From GW2011-AR5 sp041645025 (lineage in GTDB: Archaea; Aenigmatarchaeota; Aenigmatarchaeia; GW2011-AR5): a stretch of DNA of 12,250 nt. Made by a program: the position numbers and the translations under genes. Numbering within the stretch: the first letter of the stretch is position 1; each line of letters begins with the position of its first letter. A model generated the notes under the pieces. The model did no database searches. It saw only the letters and a list, made by a program, of their open reading frames with translations, and was not told the origin of the DNA. This document shows, one piece after another, positions 1-7,305 of this stretch. The stretch lies in the NCBI GenBank assembly GCA_041645025.1, contig JBAZQV010000027.1, positions 1 to 12,250 on the forward strand. The letters run 5' to 3'.

Positions 1-19
1 ATTTATTTCAACTAACATT

Positions 20-163
20 TTATTCTATTGCCTCTTCGACAAGCTTTCTGACAGCGTCGCGAACAGCTTCGCTACGATTAGGATAAACTCCTTTCTTGAC
101 AAGAACTTCTATGTTTCTTATCTGCTTTTCTGTCAGTCTTATCTGGACGGTTTCCATTACCAT
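20..163 (-). CDS. Small ribbon-helix-helix (CopG/Arc-type) DNA-binding protein
   Basis: Reading the minus strand gives a 47-residue protein beginning MVMETVQIRLTEKQIRNIEV. The fold signature is clear: a short beta strand (ETVQIRLT, residues 4-11), a first helix (about 12-25), a turn at GVYPNRSE, and a second helix (EAVRDAVRKLVEEAIE) with the typical N-R-S-E-A-V-R-D-A pattern. Such proteins are obligate dimers that insert the paired strand into the DNA major groove, and small archaeal ones are usually transcriptional regulators or antitoxins. No toxin-like partner is seen next to it in the window, though the side beyond base 1 is not visible. The start at 163 is supported by a GAGGTG SD complement at 170-175; a second Met at 157 is possible. 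Target unknown. Confidence 0.85.
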   Translation of the reverse strand: MVMETVQIRLTEKQIRNIEVLVKKGVYPNRSEAVRDAVRKLVEEAIE

Positions 164-181
164 TTTTTACACCTCTATTTT

Positions 182-189
182 AGTATACT
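182..189. promoter_or_regulatory. Perfect 8-bp palindrome, possible operator of the RHH gene
   Basis: AGTATACT is self-complementary and lies just upstream of the SD site of the minus-strand regulator. A TATA-like ATAATATAC (minus strand, 211-219) would place the transcription start close to this palindrome. Ribbon-helix-helix proteins often bind short palindromes at their own promoters, so autoregulation is plausible. It is only 8 bp and could be chance. Confidence 0.25.
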
Positions 190-330
190 TCTTGGCAGAT
201 GCCTCATTCTGTATATTATGTCCGTTGACTCTCCTGGTTTGTCGTTTGACAAGGCAGAGACATATGCAATAGTAGACAAAAGTATTAAACCGCTTGCCAA
301 GAGGGTTTTGTACTTCATCTACGACACCAT

Positions 331-365
331 TACCTGCTGGACGTACTTCGTACGTCTTCCAGTAA
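331..365. repeat. Inverted repeat / hairpin upstream of pur operon
   Basis: ACGTAC (341-346) and GTACGT (350-355) pair perfectly around a TTC loop. The stem continues as CTGG (337-340) with CCAG (359-362) across a three-base bulge (356-358), and then TA-type pairs. It sits about 40 bases upstream of the distal TATA box. It could be an operator or the terminator of a small transcript; no T-run follows it. Confidence 0.45.
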
Positions 366-396
366 CTATACAGTCACTTCACGGTAGTACTACAAT

Positions 397-411
397 CGAA
401 ACCTTTATAAA
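397..411 (+). promoter_or_regulatory. Distal BRE + TATA box upstream of purE
   Basis: CGAAAC (397-402, a purine-rich TFB-recognition-like element) is directly followed by TTTATAAA (404-411), close to the archaeal TATA consensus. The expected start is near 434, giving a leader of roughly 85 bases before purE. Together with the proximal box at 493-499 this suggests two tandem promoters for the pur operon. Confidence 0.5.
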
Positions 412-486
412 GCTTTTAACTACGAGAAAGTCACGAAATCTATGGCATTACGCCAGTGATTTTATTGTAATTACACAAAAACCCTT

Positions 487-499
487 CGAAAGTATAAAA
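487..499 (+). promoter_or_regulatory. Proximal BRE/TATA box of purE (leaderless)
   Basis: CGAAAG then TATAAAA (493-499) lies 26 bases, centre to A, before the ATG at 522. That is the spacing seen at several other genes in the window and predicts a leaderless purE mRNA. No SD sequence precedes the start. Confidence 0.6.
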
Positions 500-521
500 G
501 TCTTCAAATCAAAAAATAATG

Positions 522-1424
522 ATGCCTAAAAAAGTGCTTATTGCCTTTGGCTCACCTTCTGATCTGGATAAAGTACCGATAATAACAAAGACGGGCGATG
601 CATATCATCTTGCTGATGGTGTTAGAGGTAGTGATACCGATTATTATATGTCTGTTGCATCAGCACACCGCACACCAGAAACCGTGGAAAGGCACGCAAG
701 GACAGGAGGATGGGATGCTGTTATAGCAGTTGCAGGCATGAAAAACTTGCTGGTGGATGCATATCTTCAACACACCAGTACAAACACGGACAAAGTAGAT
801 AATTTATGTCATACAAATGTTGGCACGCTTCTTGTAGCACTGCCTATGGATGACAAAGTTATGTGTGGTGTTTCTTCAATGCTGTCATCCAGTGAGACAC
901 CGCCGGGATATCCCATTGGAATGGTAGGCCTTGGAAATCTGCCGGCAGCTGTCAGATTTGTTAATTATGCACTACAGCCGCACGAAAAAGTCAGCCTGCA
1001 CTCCAGAGGCTCAACTATAAAATCAGACAGGGCTATGTATGACGTCGCGAAAATGCTCAAGAGACTTGGTGTAGATTACCAGTTTCCTACTCAAATAGAA
1101 CCAGACACTTTGAATTTGTTGGCTTATGACAATCCATTGACTCCTGCTATAGCTGATGATGTGCCTGTTATTTGCACTTATAACATGCCAGTTGAACTTC
1201 GCAGGAACGGACGCTTTGATCTTGCATGGCTTGGTCTTTATCTTGATGGTGTAAACAAACACGATAACTATGTTCATGTGGGTGTTGCTAACGGCGGCAA
1301 TCTGGGCCTTTATGCGGCAAAGATTGTTGCACGACATGATCCTGATGTCAGAGGCCGCATAGCTGATCTTATAGTCGAAGGGCGGGAAAAATATAATGAT
1401 TTTAAGGATGTTCGACAGCTTTAG
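522..1424 (+). CDS. purE: PurE-type AIR carboxylase / N5-CAIR mutase, tandem two-domain form
   Basis: PurE makes 4-carboxy-5-aminoimidazole ribotide (CAIR) in purine synthesis. The first domain (about residues 5-152, counting the Met at 519 as 1) has the GSPSD start motif (11-15) and VASAHRTPE (46-54) with the catalytic-type His50. It also has the PPGYPIGMVGLGN segment that matches the substrate-phosphate and dimer region of the family. A second PurE-like unit follows: GSTIKSD (164-170), and a typical C-terminal helix region NGGNLGLYAAKIVARHDPDV. No SAHR motif is visible in this second half. Normal single-domain PurE is about 160-180 residues; this is about 300, so it is a tandem fusion with a probably non-catalytic second copy. 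An ATG at 519 is in frame, but 522 fits the TATA spacing. It is the first gene of the operon with purC and purB. No PurK is present in the window, so the class (CO2 or N5-CAIR) is open. Confidence 0.85.
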   Translation: MPKKVLIAFGSPSDLDKVPIITKTGDAYHLADGVRGSDTDYYMSVASAHRTPETVERHARTGGWDAVIAVAGMKNLLVDAYLQHTSTNTDKVDNLCHTNVGTLLVALPMDDKVMCGVSSMLSSSETPPGYPIGMVGLGNLPAAVRFVNYALQPHEKVSLHSRGSTIKSDRAMYDVAKMLKRLGVDYQFPTQIEPDTLNLLAYDNPLTPAIADDVPVICTYNMPVELRRNGRFDLAWLGLYLDGVNKHDNYVHVGVANGGNLGLYAAKIVARHDPDVRGRIADLIVEGREKYNDFKDVRQL

Positions 1425-1428
1425 GAGG
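1423..1428 (+). promoter_or_regulatory. Shine-Dalgarno site of purC
   Basis: AGGAGG overlaps the purE stop codon (TAG, 1422-1424) and lies 8 bases before the purC ATG at 1437. Its presence inside the operon contrasts with the SD-less first genes of transcription units here. Confidence 0.8.
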
Positions 1429-1436
1429 AATTTGAT

Positions 1437-2495
1437 ATGGGAAGCGTAAAAGATGTTGAGGTAAGAAGAAAGCCTACGGAAATAATGATGGGTGACGGAG
1501 TATTTCACTTTTCTGACAGGTATTCTGTCTTTGACTGGGGTGAGATGCCTGATCATATCAAGAACAAAGGCGCAGCACTCTGCGCGACGTCAGCATATTT
1601 TTTCGAGCAGCTTGTAAAACGAGATATTGTTACACACTACAGAGGAGTAAATACGGGCGACAGGTATGGTCCTTTGGATGATGCGAAGGAAGCGCCTACA
1701 AAGATGCGTGTTGCGCTTGCAAGAGTAATAAAACCAATAGTTACAGTTGATGAAGACGGAAAAGTAAGTTATGACTATACGCATGTAAGGGACGCACCAG
1801 GCAATTTCGTTATACCTGTTGAAGCTATCTACAGGAATTCGCTTCCGAAAGGCAGTTCTGTTTTTCGCAGACTGAAAGAAGGCACACTGACCCTTGAAGA
1901 GATGGGGCTTTCTGCAGTGCCTGTTGAGGGCCAGCGATTGTCAGAGCCTTTTGTTGACGGCAGCACAAAATACGAGGAATTTGACAGATATCCCGGCTGG
2001 GCAGGCCTCCAATATCTTGCGGGTTTGAGCGGTGAGGAGTTAAGAGACCTCCAAGAAGCGGTTTTGAAAGGCAACAAAGTCATATCAGATGGAATGAGCA
2101 GGGCTGGATTTTTCAATGAGGATGGCAAGTTGGAATTTGTCTTTACACCAGCCAGAACTCTTATGGTAGGCGACACGCTTGGCACTCTGGATGAATGCAG
2201 GATAACTTATAAGGGTGTTGATGTAAGCAAACAAATACCAAGAGACTGGTATGCCTACTCGCAGCCGGAATGGAAGAACGAGATAGATGTGGCGAAAAAA
2301 GTTGATAAAAAGGACTGGAAATCGCGCGTTACAACACAGCCAGAACCGCTGCCGCCTGCACTGAAAGACGTAATGGAAGCATTGTATGTTTCGGTTGCCA
2401 ATCGGGTAATCGGCAGAGATCTGTTCCCGGGCGCGGTTCCTGTTGACAAGATTCTTGCGGACTACCAAAGGTTCAAAGAAGCGGAGATGAAATAA
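1437..2495 (+). CDS. purC: SAICAR synthetase (PurC), long divergent form
   Basis: This ATP-dependent ligase joins CAIR and aspartate to form SAICAR. The N-terminal part shows GDGVFHFSDRYSVFDWGEMP (19-38), the counterpart of the family's TDRISAFD...MP signature, followed by the NKG (43-45) turn. Further family segments are VEAIYRNSLPKGS (128-140, the RxY/RN substrate region), LSEPFVDGSTKYEEFDR (168-184, like the LPEPI.TPSTKAE.GD motif), KLEFVF (231-236), and a C-terminal RDW (269-271). At 352 residues it is longer than the bacterial enzyme of about 240. The extra length includes the tail after about 285 and part of the middle. The start is fixed by AGGAGG upstream; the gene follows purE by 12 bases and overlaps purB by one base. 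Confidence 0.88.
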   Translation: MGSVKDVEVRRKPTEIMMGDGVFHFSDRYSVFDWGEMPDHIKNKGAALCATSAYFFEQLVKRDIVTHYRGVNTGDRYGPLDDAKEAPTKMRVALARVIKPIVTVDEDGKVSYDYTHVRDAPGNFVIPVEAIYRNSLPKGSSVFRRLKEGTLTLEEMGLSAVPVEGQRLSEPFVDGSTKYEEFDRYPGWAGLQYLAGLSGEELRDLQEAVLKGNKVISDGMSRAGFFNEDGKLEFVFTPARTLMVGDTLGTLDECRITYKGVDVSKQIPRDWYAYSQPEWKNEIDVAKKVDKKDWKSRVTTQPEPLPPALKDVMEALYVSVANRVIGRDLFPGAVPVDKILADYQRFKEAEMK

Positions 2496-3961
2496 TGGGA
2501 GAAACACAACCAAGAAAATCCAATGTTGATATGATAACGGATGCGCTGGTGCTTCTTGAAGGAAGATATGGCACCAGGGAAATGTGTGATATCTGGGGAA
2601 CTGATGCACATACATATGTGACTATTATGCAGGCCCAGGTGGAAGGTCTTCCTGTGCTTAATCAACTTTCTCCGGGCTTGATTCCTGAAAGATATATTGA
2701 TGCTTTGCGTCAAACAGCGAATTTGGATGCTGTTAATCCTGCCTATGTTCGTCAGCTGGAAGCAACGGGTCAGCATGACGTGGTTGCGATAAATACGGCC
2801 TGGGGAGAAGCTGCTGATAAAATAACACCAGGTTCTTCTTCGGTGACTAATTTTTTGAGAACCAGTGCTGACAGCACGGAAACAGCCAAAGCTATGCGCT
2901 GCAAAAGATCATTTGAAGTGCTTGTAGATTCTGTAGAAAATTTAAGAGATATTGCACTTGAAAAGTCTGTAGAATGGCTGGACGATCCTTACATGGATCA
3001 GACACATTTTTATGATGCGCTGCCTACAGTTGCTGGAAGGCCTTTCAGTTTCTATGCAGAAATGCTCCAATCAGATCTGAGATTTATTACATTTGTTTAT
3101 GCTAATTCGCTTTTTGCTAAATGGGCTGATGCCACAGGAAATCATCATTCGGCTACGACTGTAGGTATTGATGGGATGAAACTTCAACAGGAATATGCCA
3201 AACGTCTTGGGCTGCGTTGCATGACAGCACCGGCACAAATACCTGGTCGGGAATTCAATGCCGATGTAATGTATGCGCTTGTGAGAACAAGTGGTACTCT
3301 TGCTAATATGGGAAGGTATATACGAAAAGGCCGTGGCGACGATGCAGGAGTTTTTGCTTTAAAGAAACCTGGCAAAGCAAAGGGTTCATCGGCAATGCCG
3401 CACAAAGACATAAAGGGCGGTAATCCTATTGCTGAGGAACAGGCCGGATCTCTTTTGCATGAAATGGCCGGCAAGCTGATGACAGCTGTTAATACAATAC
3501 CTTTTGACTATGGCCGTGATTTGGAAGGCTCTGCCTCTGACCGACTGGATGTAGGTCCTGCTTTCAAGTTCGTTGATCATGTTACAAGAAGAATAGCAGA
3601 GGTTGTTTATTATCTGACTCTGGATAAAGCAAGAAGCCTTGACAGAATAAACAGGACCTATGGAGTTGTGACAGCGGAACAGGTAATGACCTATCTTCTG
3701 GATCCGAGGTTAGCAAAGGAACCTATGTCAAGAAAAGTTGCCCATGATTTATTAGGTGATTTGGCAAAGCAATCTTACGACGGCAAAACACCTTTCTTTG
3801 AAGTACTTGCAGGAAATCCGGAAATATCCAGCAGAATAGATGCAGAAACTTTACTAAGAATAACTGACCCGATTAAATACATTGGCCAGAGCAAGGAAAT
3901 AATTAAAAGAAATCATTATGGTCTTCACGGGAGAAAAACTTTCTCTTCTCATACACTTTAA
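2495..3961 (+). CDS. purB: Adenylosuccinate lyase (PurB)
   Basis: PurB splits fumarate from SAICAR to give AICAR, and from adenylosuccinate to give AMP. The 488-residue protein carries the fumarase/aspartase superfamily landmarks: TSADSTET (123-130, the TSxDxxDT motif), GNHHSATTVG (215-224, helix-rich second conserved region), and the signature loop KGSSAMPHKDIKGGNP (296-311) with its mobile serine pair and K304. RDLEGSASDR (341-350) is the substrate-binding RDLxxSxxxR segment. The signature has a short insertion (DIKGG) between PHK and NP compared with the usual PHKxNP. ATG overlaps the purC stop as TAATG, so translation is probably coupled; GGAG at 2483-2486 is a possible SD. The operon therefore covers three consecutive purine steps. 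Confidence 0.92.
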   Translation: MGETQPRKSNVDMITDALVLLEGRYGTREMCDIWGTDAHTYVTIMQAQVEGLPVLNQLSPGLIPERYIDALRQTANLDAVNPAYVRQLEATGQHDVVAINTAWGEAADKITPGSSSVTNFLRTSADSTETAKAMRCKRSFEVLVDSVENLRDIALEKSVEWLDDPYMDQTHFYDALPTVAGRPFSFYAEMLQSDLRFITFVYANSLFAKWADATGNHHSATTVGIDGMKLQQEYAKRLGLRCMTAPAQIPGREFNADVMYALVRTSGTLANMGRYIRKGRGDDAGVFALKKPGKAKGSSAMPHKDIKGGNPIAEEQAGSLLHEMAGKLMTAVNTIPFDYGRDLEGSASDRLDVGPAFKFVDHVTRRIAEVVYYLTLDKARSLDRINRTYGVVTAEQVMTYLLDPRLAKEPMSRKVAHDLLGDLAKQSYDGKTPFFEVLAGNPEISSRIDAETLLRITDPIKYIGQSKEIIKRNHYGLHGRKTFSSHTL

Positions 3962-3964
3962 AAC
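3957..3964 (+). promoter_or_regulatory. TATA box of SRP54 gene overlapping the purB stop
   Basis: TTTAAAAC spans the purB stop codon (3959-3961). Its centre is 26 bases before the ATG at 3986 and 20 before the ATG at 3980. No SD precedes either start, so the SRP54 gene probably has its own leaderless promoter despite being close behind purB. Confidence 0.45.
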
Positions 3965-3985
3965 CTTCTTCTCCAAAAGATGAAT

Positions 3986-5299
3986 ATGTTAGGTGGACTT
4001 TCAAACAAGCTGCGCGAGGCTATAGACCGGGTAACGGGTGCTGGGAACGTGGATAAAACGGTCATAGAAGACCTGACTCGCGACATCCAGAGAGCGCTGC
4101 TTTCGGCAGACGTTGATGTAGCTCTTGTTTTGGAGATGAGCGAGAAGATCAAGAAGCGCGCCTCGGGCGATCTCCCTGCAGGCTTGACACGAAAGGAGCA
4201 CCTGGTGAAGATTGTATATGAAGCCCTTACGGATATAATGGGCAAAACTAAGTCTGAAGTTGAACTGAAACCTAAGAAAATACTGCTTGTTGGCCTCTAT
4301 GGAAGCGGCAAGACATCAACCGCTGCAAAACTTGCCAGATTTTATCAGAAGAAAGGACTGAAGCCGTTTCTCATATGCTGTGATACTGTTCGGCCGGCTG
4401 CCTATGAGCAGCTGCAGCAACTGGCAAAGAAAATCGACGTTCCTTTTTACGGAGAGAAGGACGAGAAGAGCTCAGAAAAGGTTTTGAAAAACGCTCTCAA
4501 GCACGCGCATGGCGATATTATAATCGTTGATTCTTCTGGACGCAATGCACTTGACAATGGCCTTATAGATGAAATAAAAAAGCTCAACCAGATCCTTGGA
4601 GCAGACGAGAGAATACTTGTCATACCGTCGGATATAGGACAGGCTGCCAAGGAACAGGCGTCGGCGTTTCATAACGCATTAGGAATAAGCGATGTAATAG
4701 TCACAAAGCTTGACGCAACAGCCAAGGGCGGCGGCGCGCTCACAGCGTGCAACCTTACGGGCGCAAAGGTAAAATTCATCGCTGTCGGCGAAACACCGGA
4801 AGACCTGCAGATTTATGACCCGGAGAAATTCGTGGCGCGCCTCATAGGATTTGCCGACCTTGAGACGCTTCTGGAAAAGGCACGCTCGGTTGTTGACGAA
4901 AAATCTGCTAAAAAAATGATTACCGGCGACTTTACAATGTCTGATTTCATGACCCAGATAGAATCCATGCAGAAGATGGGTTCCATGTCCCAGATACTTG
5001 ACATGGCAGGCCTTTCGAAAGTAGCCAAGAAAGGAAACGTCGACGAACAGGAAGCAAAAATGAAAAGATGGAAATATGCCATACAGGCCATGACAACAGA
5101 CGAAAGAGACAATCCAGACATAATTAATTCTTCAAGAATGAGGCGCATAGCAACCGGCAGCGGCATCAAGGAAGCTGAAGTGCGCGAGCTCCTGGCAAAC
5201 TACAACAAGATAAAGAAGATGATGAAACAGTTCTCGCCGGGTAAGATGAAGCGCGGCGGCTTTGGCGGATTATTCAAGCAGTTTGGCATGAAGTTCTAG
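3986..5299 (+). CDS. srp54: Signal recognition particle GTPase SRP54 (Ffh family), divergent G motifs
   Basis: SRP54 binds signal sequences and SRP RNA and delivers ribosomes to FtsY at the membrane. Counting from the Met at 3980, the order is: N helical domain (1-95), G domain with P-loop GLYGSGKTS (105-113), DTVRPAAYEQL (135-145), DSSGR (184-188), TKLDATAKGGGAL (242-254) and GET (270-272), then an M domain from about 318 (DFTMSDFMTQIESMQKMG). The M domain includes the RNA-binding SSRMRRIATGSG (384-395) and a methionine-rich KKMMKQF. The complete M domain separates it from FtsY. Several positions depart from the usual SRP54 motifs: GLQ to GLY, DTYRP to DTVRP, DTAGR to DSSGR, LDGTAKGG to LDATAKGG. 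The start at 3986 fits the TATA spacing and the family N-terminus; 3980 adds two residues. Confidence 0.93.
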   Translation: MLGGLSNKLREAIDRVTGAGNVDKTVIEDLTRDIQRALLSADVDVALVLEMSEKIKKRASGDLPAGLTRKEHLVKIVYEALTDIMGKTKSEVELKPKKILLVGLYGSGKTSTAAKLARFYQKKGLKPFLICCDTVRPAAYEQLQQLAKKIDVPFYGEKDEKSSEKVLKNALKHAHGDIIIVDSSGRNALDNGLIDEIKKLNQILGADERILVIPSDIGQAAKEQASAFHNALGISDVIVTKLDATAKGGGALTACNLTGAKVKFIAVGETPEDLQIYDPEKFVARLIGFADLETLLEKARSVVDEKSAKKMITGDFTMSDFMTQIESMQKMGSMSQILDMAGLSKVAKKGNVDEQEAKMKRWKYAIQAMTTDERDNPDIINSSRMRRIATGSGIKEAEVRELLANYNKIKKMMKQFSPGKMKRGGFGGLFKQFGMKF

Positions 5300-5345
5300 T
5301 CACTAAGACAAGTGATTATTCAAACAAAGTGGCGGCCTTTTAAGC
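5300..5345 (+). promoter_or_regulatory. Post-SRP54 hairpin and TATA box of the nucleotidyltransferase gene
   Basis: TCACT (5300-5304) and AGTGA (5311-5315) form a small hairpin directly after the SRP54 stop. TTTTAAGC (5338-5345) is a TATA-like box 34-35 bases before the ATG at 5376, so a leader of about 8 bases is expected. The hairpin is short and not followed by a strong T-run, so a terminator role is weak. Confidence 0.35.
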
Positions 5346-5375
5346 TTTTCACTAATAGTAAAAAGTTGATCATTC

Positions 5376-6680
5376 ATGACAAGCAATTACGACATAACTG
5401 CAATAGTACCATTGGGAGGCGGCGGCACAAGGTTATATCCGCTGACTGTGAACACCCCAAAGCACCTCATACCTATAGCTAATAGAGCTCTTTTTCACGC
5501 AGCTGCAGAACACTGGGCATCACAGGGCGTAAAGACTTTTATTTTTGGCGTTACAGGGTTTGATAACAGGGTTCAGTCATACCAGTTTTTTGGCCATGGC
5601 GGGAGGTTCAAATCATTTGCACCATCTGGCGAGGTCGATTTTTATTACGCAAATTACGAAGACAGGGATTATAGAGATGATAAAAAGGGGAGTGCAGATG
5701 TATTTCTTTGGTCATTGGACAAGTATAGGGGCATCATGGGTAACAATCATGCGCTGCTTATTAATGGCGATAACTTGTCAAACACGTCTTTAGAAGACTT
5801 CTATGAATCGCACAGACGCAGAAAGGCATTATTGACTATTGCCGTCAAAGGACTCGAACTTGACGATCCGCTTCTGAGAGGATTCGGTACCGTTGCTTTT
5901 GATGATAAAACTATGCGTGTTAGTGATTTTGTCGAGAAGTCTTCAAGCCCATTGTCAAGGTATGCTAATACTGCTATATGTCTTTTTTCTCCGGAAATAC
6001 GCGAAGTTTTAAGGTCAAGAGAGGTTTCTGATGGATTGGATGAAATCAGAAAAGCGAAGGGAAGACTGGACGTTGGCAATGATTTGATACCATTATTGAC
6101 CAAATTAGGAGCAGATGTTTATGCACATCCATTGAATGGTTCCTGGAGTGACGTAGGAACTCCCCATAGTTACAGGACAACTACCAATGACATACTTCAC
6201 GGGGAATATCCTCACATAAGACTTGGAGGTTATGAGCGCCTTGGTAATGCCATGGTACACAGGACAACACGCAAACTTATGGGCGACAAGCTCAGACGAG
6301 TGACATTTGAAGGTAAATGCATAGTTGGCAGCAACGTCGAAATAGGTAAAAACACGGTAATAAAAAATTCAGCAATCGGGGCAAACAGCTATATAGGAAA
6401 CGACGTTATTGTTGACGGCGTGACCACACTATTCCCGTTTGCACGCGTCGAAAACAATGCAAGACTAAGCAATTGCGTGGTGGGATATAACACGACCGTA
6501 GGAGAGCGGTCATCTGTAGACGCCGGTGCTGTTTTAGGTGATGATTTATATATACCAGCGGATTTCCAGATTGGAGTGGACTGGAGAGTTGCAAAAGCAG
6601 AATACAAAGATATGGTAAGAGGCGCCGGGTACACCATTGTAGAGGACATCAAAGATCTCGATGCATTTCTTTTCAAATAG
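5376..6680 (+). CDS. Sugar-phosphate nucleotidyltransferase with C-terminal left-handed beta-helix
   Basis: Enzymes of this family join a sugar-1-phosphate to an NTP to make an activated sugar for glycan or glycoprotein synthesis. The N-terminal Rossmann-like domain shows the signature GGGGTRLYPLTVNTPKHLIP (14-33), with the nucleotide-binding GxGTR and the sugar-phosphate-contacting K29. It also has GSADVF (105-110), NGDN (130-133, metal/phosphate Asp), FVEK, and GSWSDVGTP, which corresponds to the usual W.D.GTP motif. From about residue 300 hexapeptide-like turns repeat (IVGSNVEIGKNTVIKNSAIG, then IGNDVIVDG), indicating a left-handed beta-helix tail. There is no clear acetyltransferase active site. 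Mannose-1-phosphate guanylyl- or glucose-1-phosphate thymidylyl/uridylyltransferase are both possible; substrate cannot be read from sequence alone. It stands alone, without other sugar genes nearby. Confidence 0.85.
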   Translation: MTSNYDITAIVPLGGGGTRLYPLTVNTPKHLIPIANRALFHAAAEHWASQGVKTFIFGVTGFDNRVQSYQFFGHGGRFKSFAPSGEVDFYYANYEDRDYRDDKKGSADVFLWSLDKYRGIMGNNHALLINGDNLSNTSLEDFYESHRRRKALLTIAVKGLELDDPLLRGFGTVAFDDKTMRVSDFVEKSSSPLSRYANTAICLFSPEIREVLRSREVSDGLDEIRKAKGRLDVGNDLIPLLTKLGADVYAHPLNGSWSDVGTPHSYRTTTNDILHGEYPHIRLGGYERLGNAMVHRTTRKLMGDKLRRVTFEGKCIVGSNVEIGKNTVIKNSAIGANSYIGNDVIVDGVTTLFPFARVENNARLSNCVVGYNTTVGERSSVDAGAVLGDDLYIPADFQIGVDWRVAKAEYKDMVRGAGYTIVEDIKDLDAFLFK

Positions 6681-6692
6681 CAAGATTTTGAA

Positions 6693-6700
6693 TTTAAGTA
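6693..6700 (+). promoter_or_regulatory. TATA-like box of csaA
   Basis: TTTAAGTA lies about 24 bases before the csaA ATG at 6720, with no SD in between. This fits a leaderless or nearly leaderless transcript. Confidence 0.4.
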
Positions 6701-6719
6701 TTTCTTTTAATCTGATTGT

Positions 6720-7049
6720 ATGACAATAGACTACTCTGACTTCGAGAAGGTTGACATTCGCGTGGGCAAGATTGTCGACGCGCAAGAATTTCTCACTGCC
6801 AAGAAACCTGCCCTGAAGCTCACCATTGACCTGGGTGAGCTGGGCGTCAAAAAATCCAGCATCCAGATCGCTCATTATAGTAAGGAAGAATTGATTGGCA
6901 GGCTGGTTGTTTGTGTTGTTAATTTTCCGCCCAAACAGATAGGAAACTTCTTTTCCGAGGTTTTGACGCTAGGCGTTCCGGATGAACAAGGAAGATGGAC
7001 GCTCTTATCGCCGGATAAAGACGTGCCGCTGGGCGGAAGAATGAAGTAA
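6720..7049 (+). CDS. csaA: CsaA-like tRNA-binding-domain protein
   Basis: This 109-residue protein consists of a single EMAP-II/OB-fold tRNA-binding domain. Diagnostic segments are DFEKVDIRVGKIVDA (7-21), KKPALKLTIDLGELGVKKSS (28-47), VVNFPPKQIGNFFSEVLTLG (66-85) and LLSPDKDVPLGGRM at the end. All closely match bacterial and archaeal CsaA, which is usually about 110 residues. CsaA forms dimers and has been described as a secretion-related chaperone in Bacillus; its fold suggests tRNA or other nucleic acid binding. It is full length with no odd residues in the conserved segments. It is convergent with the remnant at 7055-7467, only five bases away. Closeness to SRP54 is suggestive of a protein-export link but proves nothing. 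Confidence 0.93.
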   Translation: MTIDYSDFEKVDIRVGKIVDAQEFLTAKKPALKLTIDLGELGVKKSSIQIAHYSKEELIGRLVVCVVNFPPKQIGNFFSEVLTLGVPDEQGRWTLLSPDKDVPLGGRMK

Positions 7050-7250
7050 ATTTATCATGTTCCTTTAGCAATTCTATATCCTCTCTGTTTTCTGTTTCTC
7101 AATTCATCAACTTCGCCTGATAATACGAAAGGTCTCAAAAGATGAGCTATGTGACTTACTGGATAGATTTTACCCAGCTTTTTTCTATACCCGCTTTCAG
7201 TATTTTTGCACTATGATAATCTCCAGGGCTTTGCCTTATTTCAGAAATCA

Positions 7251-7298
7251 CATCTTCCTTATATCCCACGACTAAAGTCGTGGGTTTGTTGGAAGATG
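7251..7298. repeat. Nested palindrome A (REP / IS200-IS605-like hairpin)
   Basis: The inner stem CCCACGAC (7265-7272) / GTCGTGGG (7277-7284) is perfect over 8 bp around loop TAAA. It is enclosed by an outer perfect inverted repeat CATCTTCC (7251-7258) / GGAAGATG (7291-7298), separated by six-base unpaired sides. Stems of the form cccacgac-TRAA-gtcgtggg resemble the subterminal hairpins and REP-like palindromes linked to IS200/IS605 and TnpB elements. No transposase is present here. Confidence 0.75.
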
Positions 7299-7305
7299 GG
7301 ATCCC

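Larger units (their letters stand above)
164..518. other. Intergenic region between RHH regulator and pur operon
   Basis: This gap of about 355 bases holds promoter elements for both sides, one hairpin (331-365), and a strong upstream TATA box at 404-411. A 103-codon frame (218-529, +) is open through it and overlaps the purE start, but it has no recognisable motif. It also contains a consensus BRE/TATA box and a hairpin, so I treat it as non-coding. A transcript from the upstream TATA box would first meet an ATG at 442 followed by a stop after five codons. Confidence 0.5.

Noticed and set aside
218..529. 103-codon plus-strand frame overlapping the purE start
   Set aside because: No recognisable motif. 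It contains a consensus BRE/TATA box and a hairpin, and it has no SD. It is kept only as a possibility within the intergenic description.
1023..1556. 177-codon minus-strand frame across purE/purC
   Set aside because: It is antisense to clearly conserved purE and purC sequence and has no family features.
2085..2615. 176-codon minus-strand frame across purC/purB
   Set aside because: Shadow of two well-supported genes; its own translation shows no motif.
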